Part shown: positions 35,861 to 50,800 of the stretch, in pieces
How the letters are laid out: the number at the start of each line of letters is the position of its first letter
Position numbering within the stretch: position 1 is the first letter of the stretch
NCBI GenBank assembly: GCA_051294375.1
Contig: CM119266.1
Coordinates: 17,044,087 to 17,108,086, forward strand
Length of the DNA stretch: 64,000 nt
DNA from: Paraspadella gotoi
Taxonomy: Eukaryota; Chaetognatha
Reading direction: 5' to 3'
Notes under the pieces: model-generated
Seen by the model: only the letters and a program-made list of their open reading frames with translations
Database searches by the model: none
Told to the model about the DNA's origin: nothing
Program-made: the position numbers and the translations under genes

Positions 35861-38800
35861 TCATTCTTTATTTTTCTTGACGGGTAGGCTGTAAAGTCCG
35901 CTCTTAAACTCTTGAATGTCAAACACATGGCGGCTTCGGGGGTAAAGGCTCTTGGAGTCTACGAATAGCAACTTTAACTCAAAGATGGAATTATGTTTGA
36001 GGTCGACATCCGTAACAGTTGAGCCATCAGAGTTCGCCGAGGTTTTTCCACTGCGTGATGTCATCGCGTTTTCGCTTGGGCCTCCAGTTCCATGACCCAT
36101 TACGTGGACGCTCAATTTCCTTTTTGACTGTTCCGTCGTCGCCGACGCTGATGATTGCTCGAGGCCGTCGCTTTCGTTCCGCGATTCCTTCAAATTTTTA
36201 TCTGATAGAAAAGTTATCGCTTTTGTTTTACAAAACTGTATTTAAGTCTTTGTCGCAGCTGCCTAAAAGCATCTTTATGTTCCTTCTCTAACATAATAAT
36301 ATAATTTTTATATTGGTTGTACCAATTTCATAAATACTCGGGGCATATATATATTAAGGCGGGCCAAAATTGAACACTTTTTATAACTTCTAGTTCTCTA
36401 AAAAAAATTTCTTTTTTCCTTCTATTACTAAATCGATTTTCAATGCAACTTTTTGAATTAGTTCATTGGGTTGTTGCACTGAATATATAACAAATGACAA
36501 AAATGTTTTTTTTTAAATTTTTTTTTTTAAGAACGGATTCCTATAGAACTTAAAAGGTTAAATGAAAGTTAGTACTACAATTTTTAAAAATTTTGCCAAT
36601 AAATTGGTTAAAAATAAAAAAACCCTAAAAAACAATCATTATAATCATCATTGGCTAAATTTTATTGTTTTTTAAAATTTTTATCAATAAAACAAAAAAA
36701 ATTTAAAAGTTGTATTAATAACCTTTATCTAACTTTTAAAACTCTACCAGAATCTATTAAAAAAAAATTAAAAATAAAAATTTAAACTTTTTATAGTAAT
36801 AAAATAATCTTTAAATGCTTCCATGCGCTTATTAATAAGATAAATTTTAAAAATTATTTTTATTTTCATATTTCCTAACAATCACTTATTTATTTGAGAG
36901 AACTTCTAGTTTTCAACCTGTTCCGGCCTAACCACTAGTTAGACAGTAAAGTATCGAATAGACTAATTGAGTAACGGCTTGGTATGCACATGGCAGCTTT
37001 GGTCTAACAGCGATTTTCAAATTGTCATTACGTAATTACTTGAGGGGGCGCTGTTATTTTTATTCAAATGCTTGTGCTTTACTCCAATCCCGTAAGATTT
37101 CCGCTCCTGCATGTCAATATAAGGATTGTAATACCATTATTAGAGCACGCCAAATTCAAATTTTAATGGGATAAGAATAAACAAATCCGTTATTCATAAT
37201 TGTATTAAAATGGTATTGCGCTAATTTAAATTGTTACCCCGAAACTAATCAACAAAATTTAACTTATTATAAATCATATAATAGAAAAGTCCTTGACGTT
37301 TTTAAAAAGATTAATGCATAAGTTACTTAGTGTATGCTCATAATGTCCTCCTTTTCAGAGAGGAAAATATTTGATTATACTGTTATTTTTTTAATATTTA
37401 CCTCTAGATAGGATATATCACTTTATATCATTTTAATCCAGATCGCTGAAGACTTAATAACCTGATGAACTCTAAAAAGGCGCTCCGTTATCGTGGCTTG
37501 ATGTGGGACACGAATGCGATAGCCTGGAAATCGGATAAGTTAAAAAGTGTAAAATGATTCAAAACGGATTATGTAGTTTTTTCGTAAATTCATTTTGGGA
37601 AGGCTGTGGATATAATATGAGAAGTTCACTGTAAATCGCTTTCGCTTATGTTCTTTTTTGTTCTTGTTAATCGCTAATGTTTTTGATTTTCTTTTACTCA
37701 GAGGATTTCCCGTACATTTCTAGGACGAGCTTCTTTTATTTTGCTACCATTAGATTTCTATAGTGATTGTCTTTCGTCCTGATCTTCCCTTGGACTTTCA
37801 ATTTTTCTCGCTAATACGTAAATTAAAACAGTTGGGGAAAAAAAAAAAGAGCAAAGGATTTCTTCGCTTTGTTCCAGTTTTTTCCACCAAAGGGCTAATA
37901 AATTCAAACAGAATGGAAAAGCAAAAGAGCATTTTTTTTGGGTTGAGTCGAAAGGTTCCTTTTAGTAAATATTCTGAAACCCTTATAAGGACAGGGAGAA
38001 TATTACGAAAATATGAAAACCGGAATCTAAAAATTTCTTTCTAGAATTATCGATGCTATTTTGTCAGTTTTGATTTACTTTGCGTTAGGCCCGCTTAGGG
38101 TAGAGGGGAAGGTTCGGCAAGAGATGAAAGTTTGGGTTAGGGTTGAGGGTTAGAAACACGAGGGACTTTAGGTATTAATGTTCTTGCTTGGTGAGCCACG
38201 GGAGGCTCGGCTTAGGGAAGGCCCGGGATAGAGTTAAGGTTGAGGGTAAGGTTCCGGCCTTCCATCCCTTGTCAAGCTTCCCACTCAAACCTAACCTGAG
38301 CCTTCTGTCTATTGTCGAGCCTCTCCCTCAATCCTAAGCATAACTCGTAGTTTAGGGTTGTTATTGATTCGAGACTTATTGATCATCAAGGCTAAATAGA
38401 GGTAAGCCTGTAAGGCAATAACTTGAATAAAGGAATTGGAGGAAGGAATAAGGGGAACATATGAAAAGACATAGTAGGGAGGTTAGAAGGGGAAAATGGA
38501 TATGTATTTAGTTGTCGGATATTACAATAATAATTATAAAAAAATACATTTTACCTGCAGGATTTATTAAGCGTCCCCCGCAATTTCTAGTGTTGTTATT
38601 TCTTTTCCAGCGAACAGCTTGCGCGACCTTTGGATACCGAATTTATTTGTTTATTATTACTTTTCAGTTTTTCCCTTTTTCTGCTTTATCTTTTACTATT
38701 GTTGATGGCATAATTATAATATCTGCCGGAAAATTTGGCATAAAATGGCTTAGTACAGTAAATATCATCATAATAATATATAAAACATATTATATAAACT

Positions 38801-41800
38801 TTTTTGGATCGCGCGCCTAAATATAAGCTTTGACTTTATCTTTTCTGTCAAGATTAGGCGTGACAATATTGTTGGGCCGATACATGCCTGACATATTGCG
38901 TCAATCAATTGTGCCAAAGTGTTAATAACTCTCAAAAAATGTTATAACAATTAAGATAAAGTTTCTTCACCCAAATAACTTATTTTTAAATATTAGAATC
39001 ATTTGCCAAAAATATATAAAAGAAAAATGGGGATATTTAGTAATTTAGGCTAATTAACAATACCTTCAAATTCTGATTCTGCGAGAACATTTGCTCCGTG
39101 CTCAGGAAGACTCTCTCCGTAAAGTTTACCAGCTCTTTTTTTTTTATACTGTCGCTGACAGAAATTTCTTCTTCAAGGTAATCAAACTTGTAGGTTCCAT
39201 TCAGAATTTGTAGCCAAAACTAAAAAAAAAAAACCGTTTCACTAATTTCTAAAAATTAGTCACTTTTTTAACGCGATATCGGAGTAGACATATCATCTGA
39301 CATATCATCTATTCTTTCTACAGCAGATTTCTTGGTGGTTATAAATGGCTATGATACTAAAAACTTTTCTAAGTAAAATAAAATAACCTCATTTCCTGCT
39401 TCCCTCATCGTGGTAGCGCTGGACATCCTGGTTCCAATGATTTCCCACATATGATTTTGAAAAGTGTTCATCTTCATCGTTCGTACCCTTTCCACAAACC
39501 ACTTTAAAAAAACCTCAACTCTGCGAATGAGAAATGATATATTTAGAAATGATATATTTAAGACGTGGCAGATAAAAACCGATAAGTTAGAAGTTGGCTC
39601 CTCATCGAATGGACAAAATGGTACCAAATTGTAATCAAAACATTTATATTTTTAAGATATTGAAATAATTTAAAAAAAAAAAATTTAAATAGAAGCCTTC
39701 TCAGAGGATGTTCACATGGTTCGTCAATTAAACAAATAAAAATAAGGATTAGATAAGAAGAGTAAGATATATGAATTATGATGCTTCTTTCTATTCTTTG
39801 CTTAAGATTTTTAAATAATCAACATTCTACCTACATGAGTTTAAGCTCTTGTAACTACTAGAAATATTATTATTTTGAGCAGTGAAGGTTTAAATGTCAC
39901 TTGAACCTTGTACGAGGAATATACAAATTACATATAGTTGAATAATGAATATGTTATAATATCTCTGCATATCTAACTCGTTTACTACCACTCTTACAGC
40001 CTTTCTTCTCATTTTCCCCTCGCTCTCTTTCTCTCATTCCTTCTCCTCTGTAACCACTTTATTTCTCCATTTTTCTCCCATTAACCTTTGATTGACATGA
40101 AATGCTGAGAACTTGTGTGCTTCGTGATTGACACGAATAATAAACCCGACTGAGTTGTTTTCAATTACTTCTTCGCACGATACGTCATATCCGAGCTGTT
40201 CTTTTGACCTGAGAGGGATAACTTGTCAAACAATTAAACTTCAGTCTAATAATTAAAAAAATATTTTACCGTCGCAGAGGAATCGAGAGTCAGATTGATG
40301 GAGAACGACTGACTGACAGACAGAGAGAATGACCAATTGACAGAGAGACTAACGAAGACGGAAGGAGGGACCGACGGACAGAGACATACGAAACAATTGA
40401 CAGAGACAGATTGACTGACCAACCACAGAACGACCAACCAACTCACAGAGACGGGTCGACTTACTGAGACTGACTGACCGAGATAATAATAGCGAAATAG
40501 TACATATATATAAGATTTGTATGCATGTCGTAATGTTTGTGGTTGTAATTAATGAAATTGGTACAACCAATATAAAAATTATCCATTCATTTAATTAATA
40601 AGCTATCTTGCCCCTGACTTTGGACAGGCTTTGGTGGTTTAAGGCCTCCATCACTCTTACAAGATAATGACATAGCAGGTCCCTGCAAGCTTTCAATTAA
40701 GACTCTCTCACAGTCTCGTTTATTCACTCCCAGAGTACCTGGCTTCCCTATCAATGAAGTGGTATAATATTTCAAAGAATGTTTCAATTGTATGAAAAGA
40801 CCACTCCCTTAAGTATTAGATCGGGGAATACTTATTGTACTCCGCACTAGCATCAAAATACAAGGAGCTGAATTTTATGAAATTGGTACAACCAATATAA
40901 AAATTATCCATTCATTTAATAAATAAGCTATCTTGCCCCTGACTTTGGACAGGCTTTGGTGGTTTAAGGCCTCCATCACTCTTACAAGATAATGACATAG
41001 CAGGTCCCTGCAAGCTTTCAATTAAGACACTCTCACAGTCTCGTTTATTCACTCCCAGAGTACCTGGCTTCCCTATCAATGAAGTGGTATAATATTTCAA
41101 AGAATGTTTCAATTGTATGAAAATGTTATTGCCGTTGTGGGCATTGTTAATAGTCATTGTGGATGTGAGGATTGTGGTTGCAATCGTTGTTATGGTTGTT
41201 TGTTGCTGTGGTTATCGTGGTTGTCTTTTTTTTTTCATTTAAAAAGAAAAAAAACAAACAAAAATAACCGGATATATTTCTTATTGACGAGCGAACAACC
41301 TTAATATCCGAAAGAGTGGGTCCAACATAATATTGGAAAGCAGCTCCGCTATGATTTTTCGCCTTGTCGTCTCTTTTCCGAATTGATAGTAGTTAAGTAC
41401 CACGCCGTTAACGTCGTCAGCACGAAGGTTCTTTACGCGACAAAAGCTGCTGCCGACCGGCAGCTGCATTGCGCGCATTTGGTATGGCAGTGGGGGTTGA
41501 GACGGAGGGATAGGATGCAGCCTGGTGATACAAAAGCCACTAAACCCTTAATATACGTACACTTGTTACCAAATCGGTAGTTAAAATATTCAAAATATTA
41601 TATATAATAATATTTTACAATTAAGCGATCGATCATAAGATGATTGTTGACCATATGTTTCACAATTTTATATTATTGGTTATTCCGTTGTTGTTTAACA
41701 TGAAGAATCAGAATATTGTATTTAATATTCTATCATATATTTTAAATTAAGTTTATATTTCAATCTTTAGTAACCATTTAATAATCCGGCTATAGAGACT

Positions 41801-44800
41801 CATCAGTTGTTAACCTTATTATTTTTAACTTCTTACTTCTGAATAAACAATTTAATTTTATTAGCTGATGCTACCAGTGCCGTCGGTCTCGTAACTTATT
41901 AAAGTACCTTTCAATGATATATTGCATCATATTTAAAGCTTCTTCTGAGGAAGTGTTGCCAAAGACGAATCCCTCCACATAACAATGCGACAAGATCATT
42001 TTTGCAAAATTTGTGAAGCTTTCTAATGTCGTTTCTATTAATTTCAAAATTTAGAGATTCATAAGTGATAATCGCAATGATAGATCTGTGTAAGTTTTAA
42101 CACAAAGTTAATTCGGGTACAAATCATTATTCTGAGGCGACTTACGATCGGTCTCGATTCGCTTGTCGACTGGAGAATGCAAAGATGAATTTAAATAATA
42201 GTATTATTATATAATAGTACTATTATGATCGATCTCCACTCGGCCACGGATCAAAAATTTTAAAATAGTCCAAAAAGAATTTTTCCTGCTTTCCCGAATT
42301 AAATTTTTTTTTAAGTATAAAACTTTGGAAGGAGTTAAAGACAGGGATTTGGTTAAAGAATAGGTTAGGGATTTGGTTAAAGAATAGGTTAGGGATTTGG
42401 TTAAAGAATAGGTTAGAGATTAGGTTGAGGATTTGGTTACATATTCTTATTATTTCCCAACCCTACTCCCTAATCTTATTTCTTATTTAAGGATTTGAAT
42501 TAGGAATGAAGCTTAATAATTGTATTTAAAAAAAAATTAAACTTAAGTTGAAATTAAGTTTAGGGAACAGAAATGGGGCGCTTTTAAAAAATAGTGCGGC
42601 CATCACCTAACCCTGAAGAGTTACCCCGTCTCAGCTTTCAACCCTACCCTAACCCTAACCAGTAACCACGAACCCTAACCACTAACCAGTTCCACCGGTT
42701 CGTGACATCTCCCTCAACCATCTCTTAACGACCTTCTCCTTCAACCCTAACTGGGGCTTTCCATCTTTATCCGAGCCTCTCCTTAAATCCTAACCCTAAA
42801 CCGGGTATTTCATCCCTCGTTTTAAGGTTGAAAAAAATTATGAAAGTTCTAATTCTAAACTGACTCAATTTAAAAAAATGACGAAAATTAAAAAAATGAA
42901 GTAATTTGATAAAATATAAACAACTACTACAATCGCAACCATCAAAACAAACACCATCTTTAAAACAAGTACAGTATGGATACATATTACTCAATATAAA
43001 ATTGTTAAAATATCCTTATTGCCTACCTTTAACAATTTTCATTTCTTCCAGCGACGTTACCGATTGCGAATTCACAATGGCAGATCTCAACCCTTCAGCA
43101 AGCAATTCGGGCTCCGTTGCTGAATTGTGCAAATCTCGGCGACGCTCGATGCAGACGCTGGCGAAAACCGCTTCAGAGACTGAAAAGGACGCCAGCTAGA
43201 CAAAGGACAAAGGACCGATTTGACTTGGCTAAAATGAAAACACATAGTTATATATGAAATTTTATTTTTGTATTCCCCCAAGAATTCTGAATCATTTGCG
43301 GTTTCGGTCGCTCTTTAAGTACACCATTGGGTCTCAGTAAGGGGCAACGTCAGAGGCAGGATCTTGCAAAATAATGCTAGTAGGGTGACCCAAGGGAAGC
43401 CTTCTTTATAGCTCATACTATGATATATCATGAGTCTCGATCTATGTATTACCTCATCGACGATAGAATACCAAAGGGTTGACAACTTATGGTGAAATCC
43501 TTCTATTTCAAAAACCAGACTATTGAGTTGCGTATCTAGGTAAATAGTAATTTTACTATTTTAATAACTAATTTTTGTTTTTTGCGAGAGTGGCGCATCT
43601 TATTTCAATCAAACCGGCCCAAAGCCTAGATAGGATGAATCTGGTTATGGTAGAGGAAGCGTAGGGGGCATTGCCCAGTTCACCCTAGGGTTTTCCACGC
43701 CCCCTAAAAAGTTTATGGCTATTTTCATGGGTTAGGATGGCTTTAGCTTTGTTAAACCCAAAACATTTTTTGTTTAGGCACAGTTAACCAATAAATAAAT
43801 TATCTCCTAACTTTGGACAGGCTAAGGTGGTTTAAGGCCTCCATCACAATAACCAGATAATAACATACCAGGACCTAGTAAGCTTTCAATCAAGATTCTG
43901 TCTTGTTTATTCGCTTCCAAAGTACCTGGTATAATATTTCAAAAACAGACAAAAAGAATTTGTACAATAGATAATCGCTAAAGCAATTTACAAATTTTTA
44001 TATATATGTAGTATTTACCCGGTTTCCATTCACAAGTGACATAAAAATGCTTGCCTATTAAGCTTTATCATTCCATGAATATTTTTTTTCTCTCATCTTA
44101 TAGCAAAGAACTGGACGTTTATCATATTATTATATGATATATTATATAAAGAAACTGTATAAGTACTATAACGATGATCCATTTTTTTCTTCAGTAAAAA
44201 AAAAAAATTAAATTAATTACTCATTAATTACCTAAAATAATTGAAATTCATAAATACCATTAAATGAAGCATTAACTGGACATTAATTGGATGAATGGTA
44301 TAAAAATGAAAAAATTAAAATAATTATGGCAACAAACGGGTTGCCTGTGATGCCCATTGGGATGAAGCATCTCACTGTTAGCATTAGTGGGTTCCGACTC
44401 TCAGCGACGCCTCCTATCACTGGCGCGGTTACCCTTGGACGATTTCGCTTTGCCAATGCAGAGGGAAGTCATTAAGACTGTGGATTAGAACGTAGTGAAA
44501 GTTACATATCAAAATTCTAAATGTCAATTATAAACAACATACCATCAGTGAACATTAATTTATAAAAAAAATTAATTTTATGTTCTTCAATTTTTGCAGT
44601 AGGCTATATTTATATCTAGTCCTATCGAAACATTTTAAAATAGGCTCTTCTTAATTTTGATTGCAGATTTGAATTCCTCGTCAAAAGGTGATAAAAGAAA
44701 ATTATTTCTTTAAGTGGGTTAAAAATTAAAAAAACTATATTTAATAATAAAATTTTAATTTTCAGCTTAAAATATAGGTTTTTTTTATATTTGATCAACT

Positions 44801-47800
44801 TAATGAAAGAATTTTTAAAAAAGAGTTATATTTCTTCATATAAACTTTTCATGACGAATCTAAATCTGCAAAAAAATCTTATAAAAAACTATTTTGAAAT
44901 TTTAACATTTATTGGATTAATACTAGTATAAATATGGCCTACTGCGTGAATTTTAAAATTTATTATAACATTTTTTTATACATGAATGTTCATTAGTATA
45001 ATGTTGTTCGTTCCTCACTTTTAAAATTTTAATTAAAGTTAAATTTAGAATTTTTACTAGAACACAACGCTTGGGATGGTATGTTCCCCCTCTGAGCCAC
45101 TGGGATTAGCTGAATGATGATGTATGTGAGGCAGTGCGAATATACCGCCACAAAATAATCCAAAAATTATTATTCAAAAATTTCTTGTGGTATAAAATGT
45201 TCCTTTCAAGAACTTGCTTATAAAATGGTCTTTTTTTGCTAATTTTAAATTTTAATTTTAAAAGGAAAAAAGTACCAAAAATTCAGAGTAATTAATAAAT
45301 GAAACTTATATACAAAAAACGTCCTAAACTTCTCCAACTAATGATTCTTTATTAAATATTTGAATTATAATAAATATCTCCTTGGTTTCACTCGTGAACG
45401 GACACGTAGTATATTTTTTTGTTTTAAATAAAATATAAAAAAGTAGTTGTTTGAAAATGAAACATCCAATCATCAAAAACCTTGATATGAGAACCTATAT
45501 TTAGCTTTATATAATTATAATATTTAGTGAAGCATAGCATAAAAGGCTGGCTAGATAAAAACTGATATTGGAGAGGAGCTAACATATGTCAACATTGATA
45601 TCGCAAGTTGCGGCTTCAAAAAATTCGCTGTTCAGATGGATATGAAGGACTTCAATGAAAAGTTCCAACATGGCGGCCACGCGCGGATTCAAATGCACGT
45701 CAGGCGAGAGACAAAAATACAAGCAACTTCGAGGAAGCTGAAAACTGAAAATTAATATAATTAATATATTAAAAAATAGGCGATCCTGGAGTTGACTACG
45801 TTCTGGAGGCTTCTGGGAAAATGAGGAGGAAGAAGATATAATTTTAGTAGTGTTTATAAATAATTTTTTAAAAAACAAATTATTTTTCCGCATTGATGAA
45901 GGCTTACATTAAAGCAAAAATGTATCTTTTTTTATATTTTTAAAAAGTAGTATAGTAGTATAGTTTATAAATGCTAATAATTTTTTTTGATTCAAATATT
46001 GTTTTAAAAATTTAAATTACCATACACTTAATGATATTTAATTTTAAACTTATCCTTAACCTTAACCTTAACCCGCATTTACCCCTAACCCTAACTTACC
46101 CTTAACCCTAACTAGCTCTTACTTACCCTTAACCCGAATTTACCCTTAACCATAACTTTTCCTTAATATTAATTTACCTTTAATTTTAACTTACCTTAAC
46201 ATTACTTAACCATATCCTATTTTTAACTTTAAATTACCCTTCTTCTTAATTTACATTTAATCTTAAACTCTGTTAATTTATTAAGAAAAACCTTGCTTTT
46301 AATTTTCTTATAAGCCTCCAGAACGTATTCAACTCCAGGAATGCCAAAAAATATCCTCTGGAAAAAAAATAAAGCCGAAATTGGCAAAATAACTTAAAAA
46401 AACCAGTATAAAATATGAAAGAAACTATTTAAAAATGTGGGTTAATTTTTTACAAAAATTAAATAAAAGAGCTAAGTGAGCTGAAGACTATTATCGTAAC
46501 TTCTCGGCCCGCTTGGCAGTCATGAACTCATGGAAGGGGTCCTGAGCTTGGAACCAGGCTAGAGGGTTTACCAGGCCCTCAAAGCGGTTTACGGCTACAG
46601 TATAAGTACCAGTTTGGAATTAAACTAAATGAGCTACCGGATCACAACTGAAAGTGTCATGCTTAATTGCTTATAGGTGGGGTGAACTTATGCAATGCCC
46701 AACTACATATTAAGTTTTGTAATCTAAATTTTTAGTCGGATCTGCTTATCAGCAGATCTTGACTCTTTAATTCAATTTGTCGGTCCGTTGGTCCGCCCCC
46801 TCAATATTGTCGGGCACTCAATTATATCATGTCAGAACATCGAATTATGATAAATTATACAAAAAAAAATTATGTCCGTCCATCCGTCCCACCTTAGGAA
46901 AAAAACACCAATTACTCGTGATTGGATGGATGGATTGGAATGAAATTGATCCGACATTGTTTGCTCAAACTTGTTTCTTTATAAACTGTTATATTTTCTA
47001 TAATTTAAAGAATTAATGTTCAATTTTTTACATTTTTGTAGGACTAAGCTCTGACAAAGAAAGCCCAAGGTTTTTTTAATATATTCTTATACCGGCAAAG
47101 GTAGAATGATGGCAATATTGTTAATATTAAGTTTCAAAAAAATCCGACCATAAATATAAAAAATATTAACCAAAGTCTTCGGAAAATCCACCCCTTCTTT
47201 GGAAGATTTTCGCCATAGAAGATTTTTCCTGAATCTGACTCTCGGTTGAAAACTCTTAGAATTCCAATCGTTAGCTCCTCTTTTACTTTTACTTTAAATA
47301 AAAATTTCACCAAAATGGACTAATTCACTTTCATATGATCGTATCATATCAAAATAACCAAATAAAATGTAAAGAAAAATTTTGAGAGCCCTTCAGATAC
47401 TTTGCCAAAGGATTCCAAAATCGGACGTCATTTGTTGAACAGGAACATACCTCAGTCACGTTTATATCGTTTTCAAGGAAAAAAATCCCTTTCATTTCTA
47501 TATAAAATCAGAGATAAAAAAATTTTCTGTCCAGAAGCAGTCTATTTGTTCTGGCTTAACAAGTATTAAAAAACACTAGCTTTGCATTTTTAAATCCCAT
47601 TAATTAGCTTTACTCACCTTCCATCGATCTTCCACCATAATTTCCCGAATTTGTTCTCTTTCAGTAATTCTGGAGGAGCTCTTACATTGGTAAATTCCCC
47701 TTCCTTAAGTATAGAAAATCTTGAGGCTGAGAGAGCAATAGTGAGATAGAGTAAGAAAGAAACAAATAAAAAAATAAAACTATAAGTGTACCTTAAAGTT

Positions 47801-50800
47801 TAGACCAAGAAAAAATTTTTTTTTGATTTTATATTCATTTTGCTAAAAAATATAAGAAATGCTATGTCATTATCTTGTAAGAGTGATGGAGGCCTTAAAC
47901 CACCAAAGCCTGTCCAAAGTCAGGGGCAATATAGCTTATTTATTAAATGAATGGATAATTTTTATATTGGTTGTACCAATTTCATTGAATAATTGACAGC
48001 TTTTATCAACTTTTTGGGATTGTGAAGACGCAACGACTCGAGTAGTTTTCATCCTCGAAGATGATTCGTGAAATTAGCAATAACCAACAAATCACAAATC
48101 GCAATTTTTTTTTTAGAAATCGCAAAAAGAAGTACAAACGTTTTGAAAATTATTACATTTGAAATAATATCTCAATAAATGCTTTATGTACATTAACATT
48201 ATTTTTACGTTCTGCTTAATAAAAGATTTTGTTTGATGAAGACTAATATCCGTACTTTCTGTGCCCCATCGAAAGCAATGGAACGGGCTCTAGGCTTGGA
48301 ACCAGGTTTCAGGGCTTCACGGCCCTAAGGCAGTTTATGGCCATCCGCACACTTTCCGCAGGGTAGGTACCATTAGGGATGGGGATGAGGGTTACGGCTA
48401 AAGTAAGGTTAGGACTAGAGATTTGGGATCAGTTTAGAGTTAGGGTTACAGTCAATGATTAGGAATTAGGTTTAAGGATTGGGTTATATGTTTGGTAACA
48501 AATAGTTAAGTTTAAGTTAGGTTCATGGATTGAGTAACAGAATGGGGCGGTTTTGGAAAAGAGAGCCCAAATTGGTATCTAAAAGATATTTAAGAGCAAG
48601 ATATTTGGAAAAAATCAAGTAAAGAATAGTATGCTAGCAAAAAATAGTGTTTCTTGCGATCAGAAACAATGTTTAGTTATTAAATTTTGTTTCTAGTGAG
48701 TAAAATGCATTATTTTATATTTCACCGAGGTATTTATTTGCAGCTGGAAGATGAAACTCCTTGATCGTAGTTTTCTGTAACCATTGGGTCTTCATCTTGT
48801 CTCGCCACTCACCCAAGGAAGGGTCAACCCATGGGGTAAACATAGCGTCGTACCATCGCTCTTTTTCTGTGCATTCTGTAATAATAAATATAATAATAAT
48901 AATAATAATCTGTAATAATAAATAATTTTAACTTATCTTATAGTTTGTGTTTTTCTTTTCACTTTTTTTCACATCTACCTGGAGCAAAATTCGGTGAAAC
49001 CCACATCAAATTTACTTCACTCGGATTTAATTTTTCTAAAAAATAATATCAATTGTTAAAAACTTTTTAAACAAGAACAGGCAAGGTGAAGATATTTTAC
49101 CGCAGTGACTTTTTTTGTGTGCACATTTCCCTATAATCACATAATTACCCAAGTATGAAAAATATGCACAACAAGCAAGTTCAATCTTATTAACTAAAAT
49201 AACAAGTATTACATGAACTATGCCAAAGACTTTCTGACCGCATTTCTATGTTGCCAGGTGATTACACAAGTATGAAACATGCACAATAGAGCGTTTTCTA
49301 AAATGAAAATACACAAAAATATTTGGTAAAAAAAAAAATGCACAGATTACCCTTATAGTTATTTTGATCTATCGGTAGTCGGGCATTGCAATAAGTTCAT
49401 CTTGCTTATAAGCATGATACTTTCAGTCTTGACACAGTGTCTCACTATCTTTCAAAAGGCGTTTTAAATATTTAATATTTTGTAAGCATATTATTATAAA
49501 TATATTAAAATTTTTGTTTGGTTCCTATCAGTATAATAGTAAACTATTTTTAGTACTTAATAATTATAATAGGACTAAGCTCTGACGAACAAAGCCCAAG
49601 GTTTTTTTCATATATTCTTATACCGGCCAAGGTAGAATGATGGCAATATTGTTAATATTAAGTTTCAAAAAAATCCGACCATAAATATAGAAAATATTAA
49701 CCAAAATCTTCGGAAAATCAACCCCCTCTTTGGAAGATTTTCGCCATAGAAGATTTTTCCCGAATGTGATTCTCGGTTGAAAACTCCGATCGTTAGCTCC
49801 TCTTTTACTTTTACTTTAAATAAAAATTTCACCAAAATGGACTAATTCACTTTCCCATGATCGTATCATATCAAAATAACCAAATAAAATGTAAAAAAAA
49901 ATTTTGAAGCCCTTCAGACAGTTTGCCAAAGGATTCCAAAATTGGACATCATTTGTTGAACAGGAACATACCTTAGTCACGTTTATATCGTTTTCAAGAA
50001 AAAAAATCCCTTTCATTTCTATATAAAATCAGAGATAGAAAATTTTTCCGTCCAGAAGCAGTCTATTTGTTCTGGCTTGTTTGATATCAAGATGTTGATG
50101 ATTTGACAAGAGATCGGAATCAAGTGTTTTTACATCATATTTAACCAGAATTTTTACGAGGAGCGTTTATATTGTTTGGTAGTCAGATTTGAACGAAAAT
50201 CTCCATTGAAAAAGTCTTCCTCGATCTTTAAGAACGACGAAGACTCCTAATTATAACACTTCACATTTTAATATATTTCAAGTTAATTTTTTATTCTTGA
50301 GAGCTCCATTCAAATTCACAATGATACCACACCAGTCTACTAAGTATTTTATGAATAATGACGCATTAAATTTCTGGTCATTTGATCGTATTTTTAGGTA
50401 AGTACGTGACTGCACAAGTATTATACTTTTATACGTTAAAGGTCTAATTGTATACCTTTATACCAAATATTAAGCTTAAGCAGTTTTACCCAATTGAAAT
50501 AAAAGTGGGAACGACCGGTGGACAAACATACCAACTGACCGATCGACTAAAAAGTTATTGACTTGTTTCACGAGTACTCGTGGCGCAATAAAATCTTAAC
50601 AAGTATGGAATGGAGGGGTTTTTGAGACGAACCAAGAATTCTCCGAAGCATTTGAACATCGAAACGTCTGAGCAACTGTTTTCCACACAAAATCGAGTGC
50701 GGCGGATATCGACGAAGATTAACGCTTAACATCTCAACGTTGTCTACCGGGTCAATATCCTCCTGGAGTGTTTAAGATCATTACTAGGAGCTTTTTCATT

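Noticed and set aside
42906-43199. Plus-strand 97-codon open frame ending in a Ser/Ala-rich segment
   Set aside because: The GC-rich part is the antisense of a nardilysin exon (43027-43195, minus) that aligns with the family and keeps phase.
50158-50246. Possible extra nardilysin exon (minus) with AG and GT borders
   Set aside because: Joining exon 14 (donor 50632) directly to exon 15 gives a gap-free family alignment with matching phase; this segment would insert unmatched residues.
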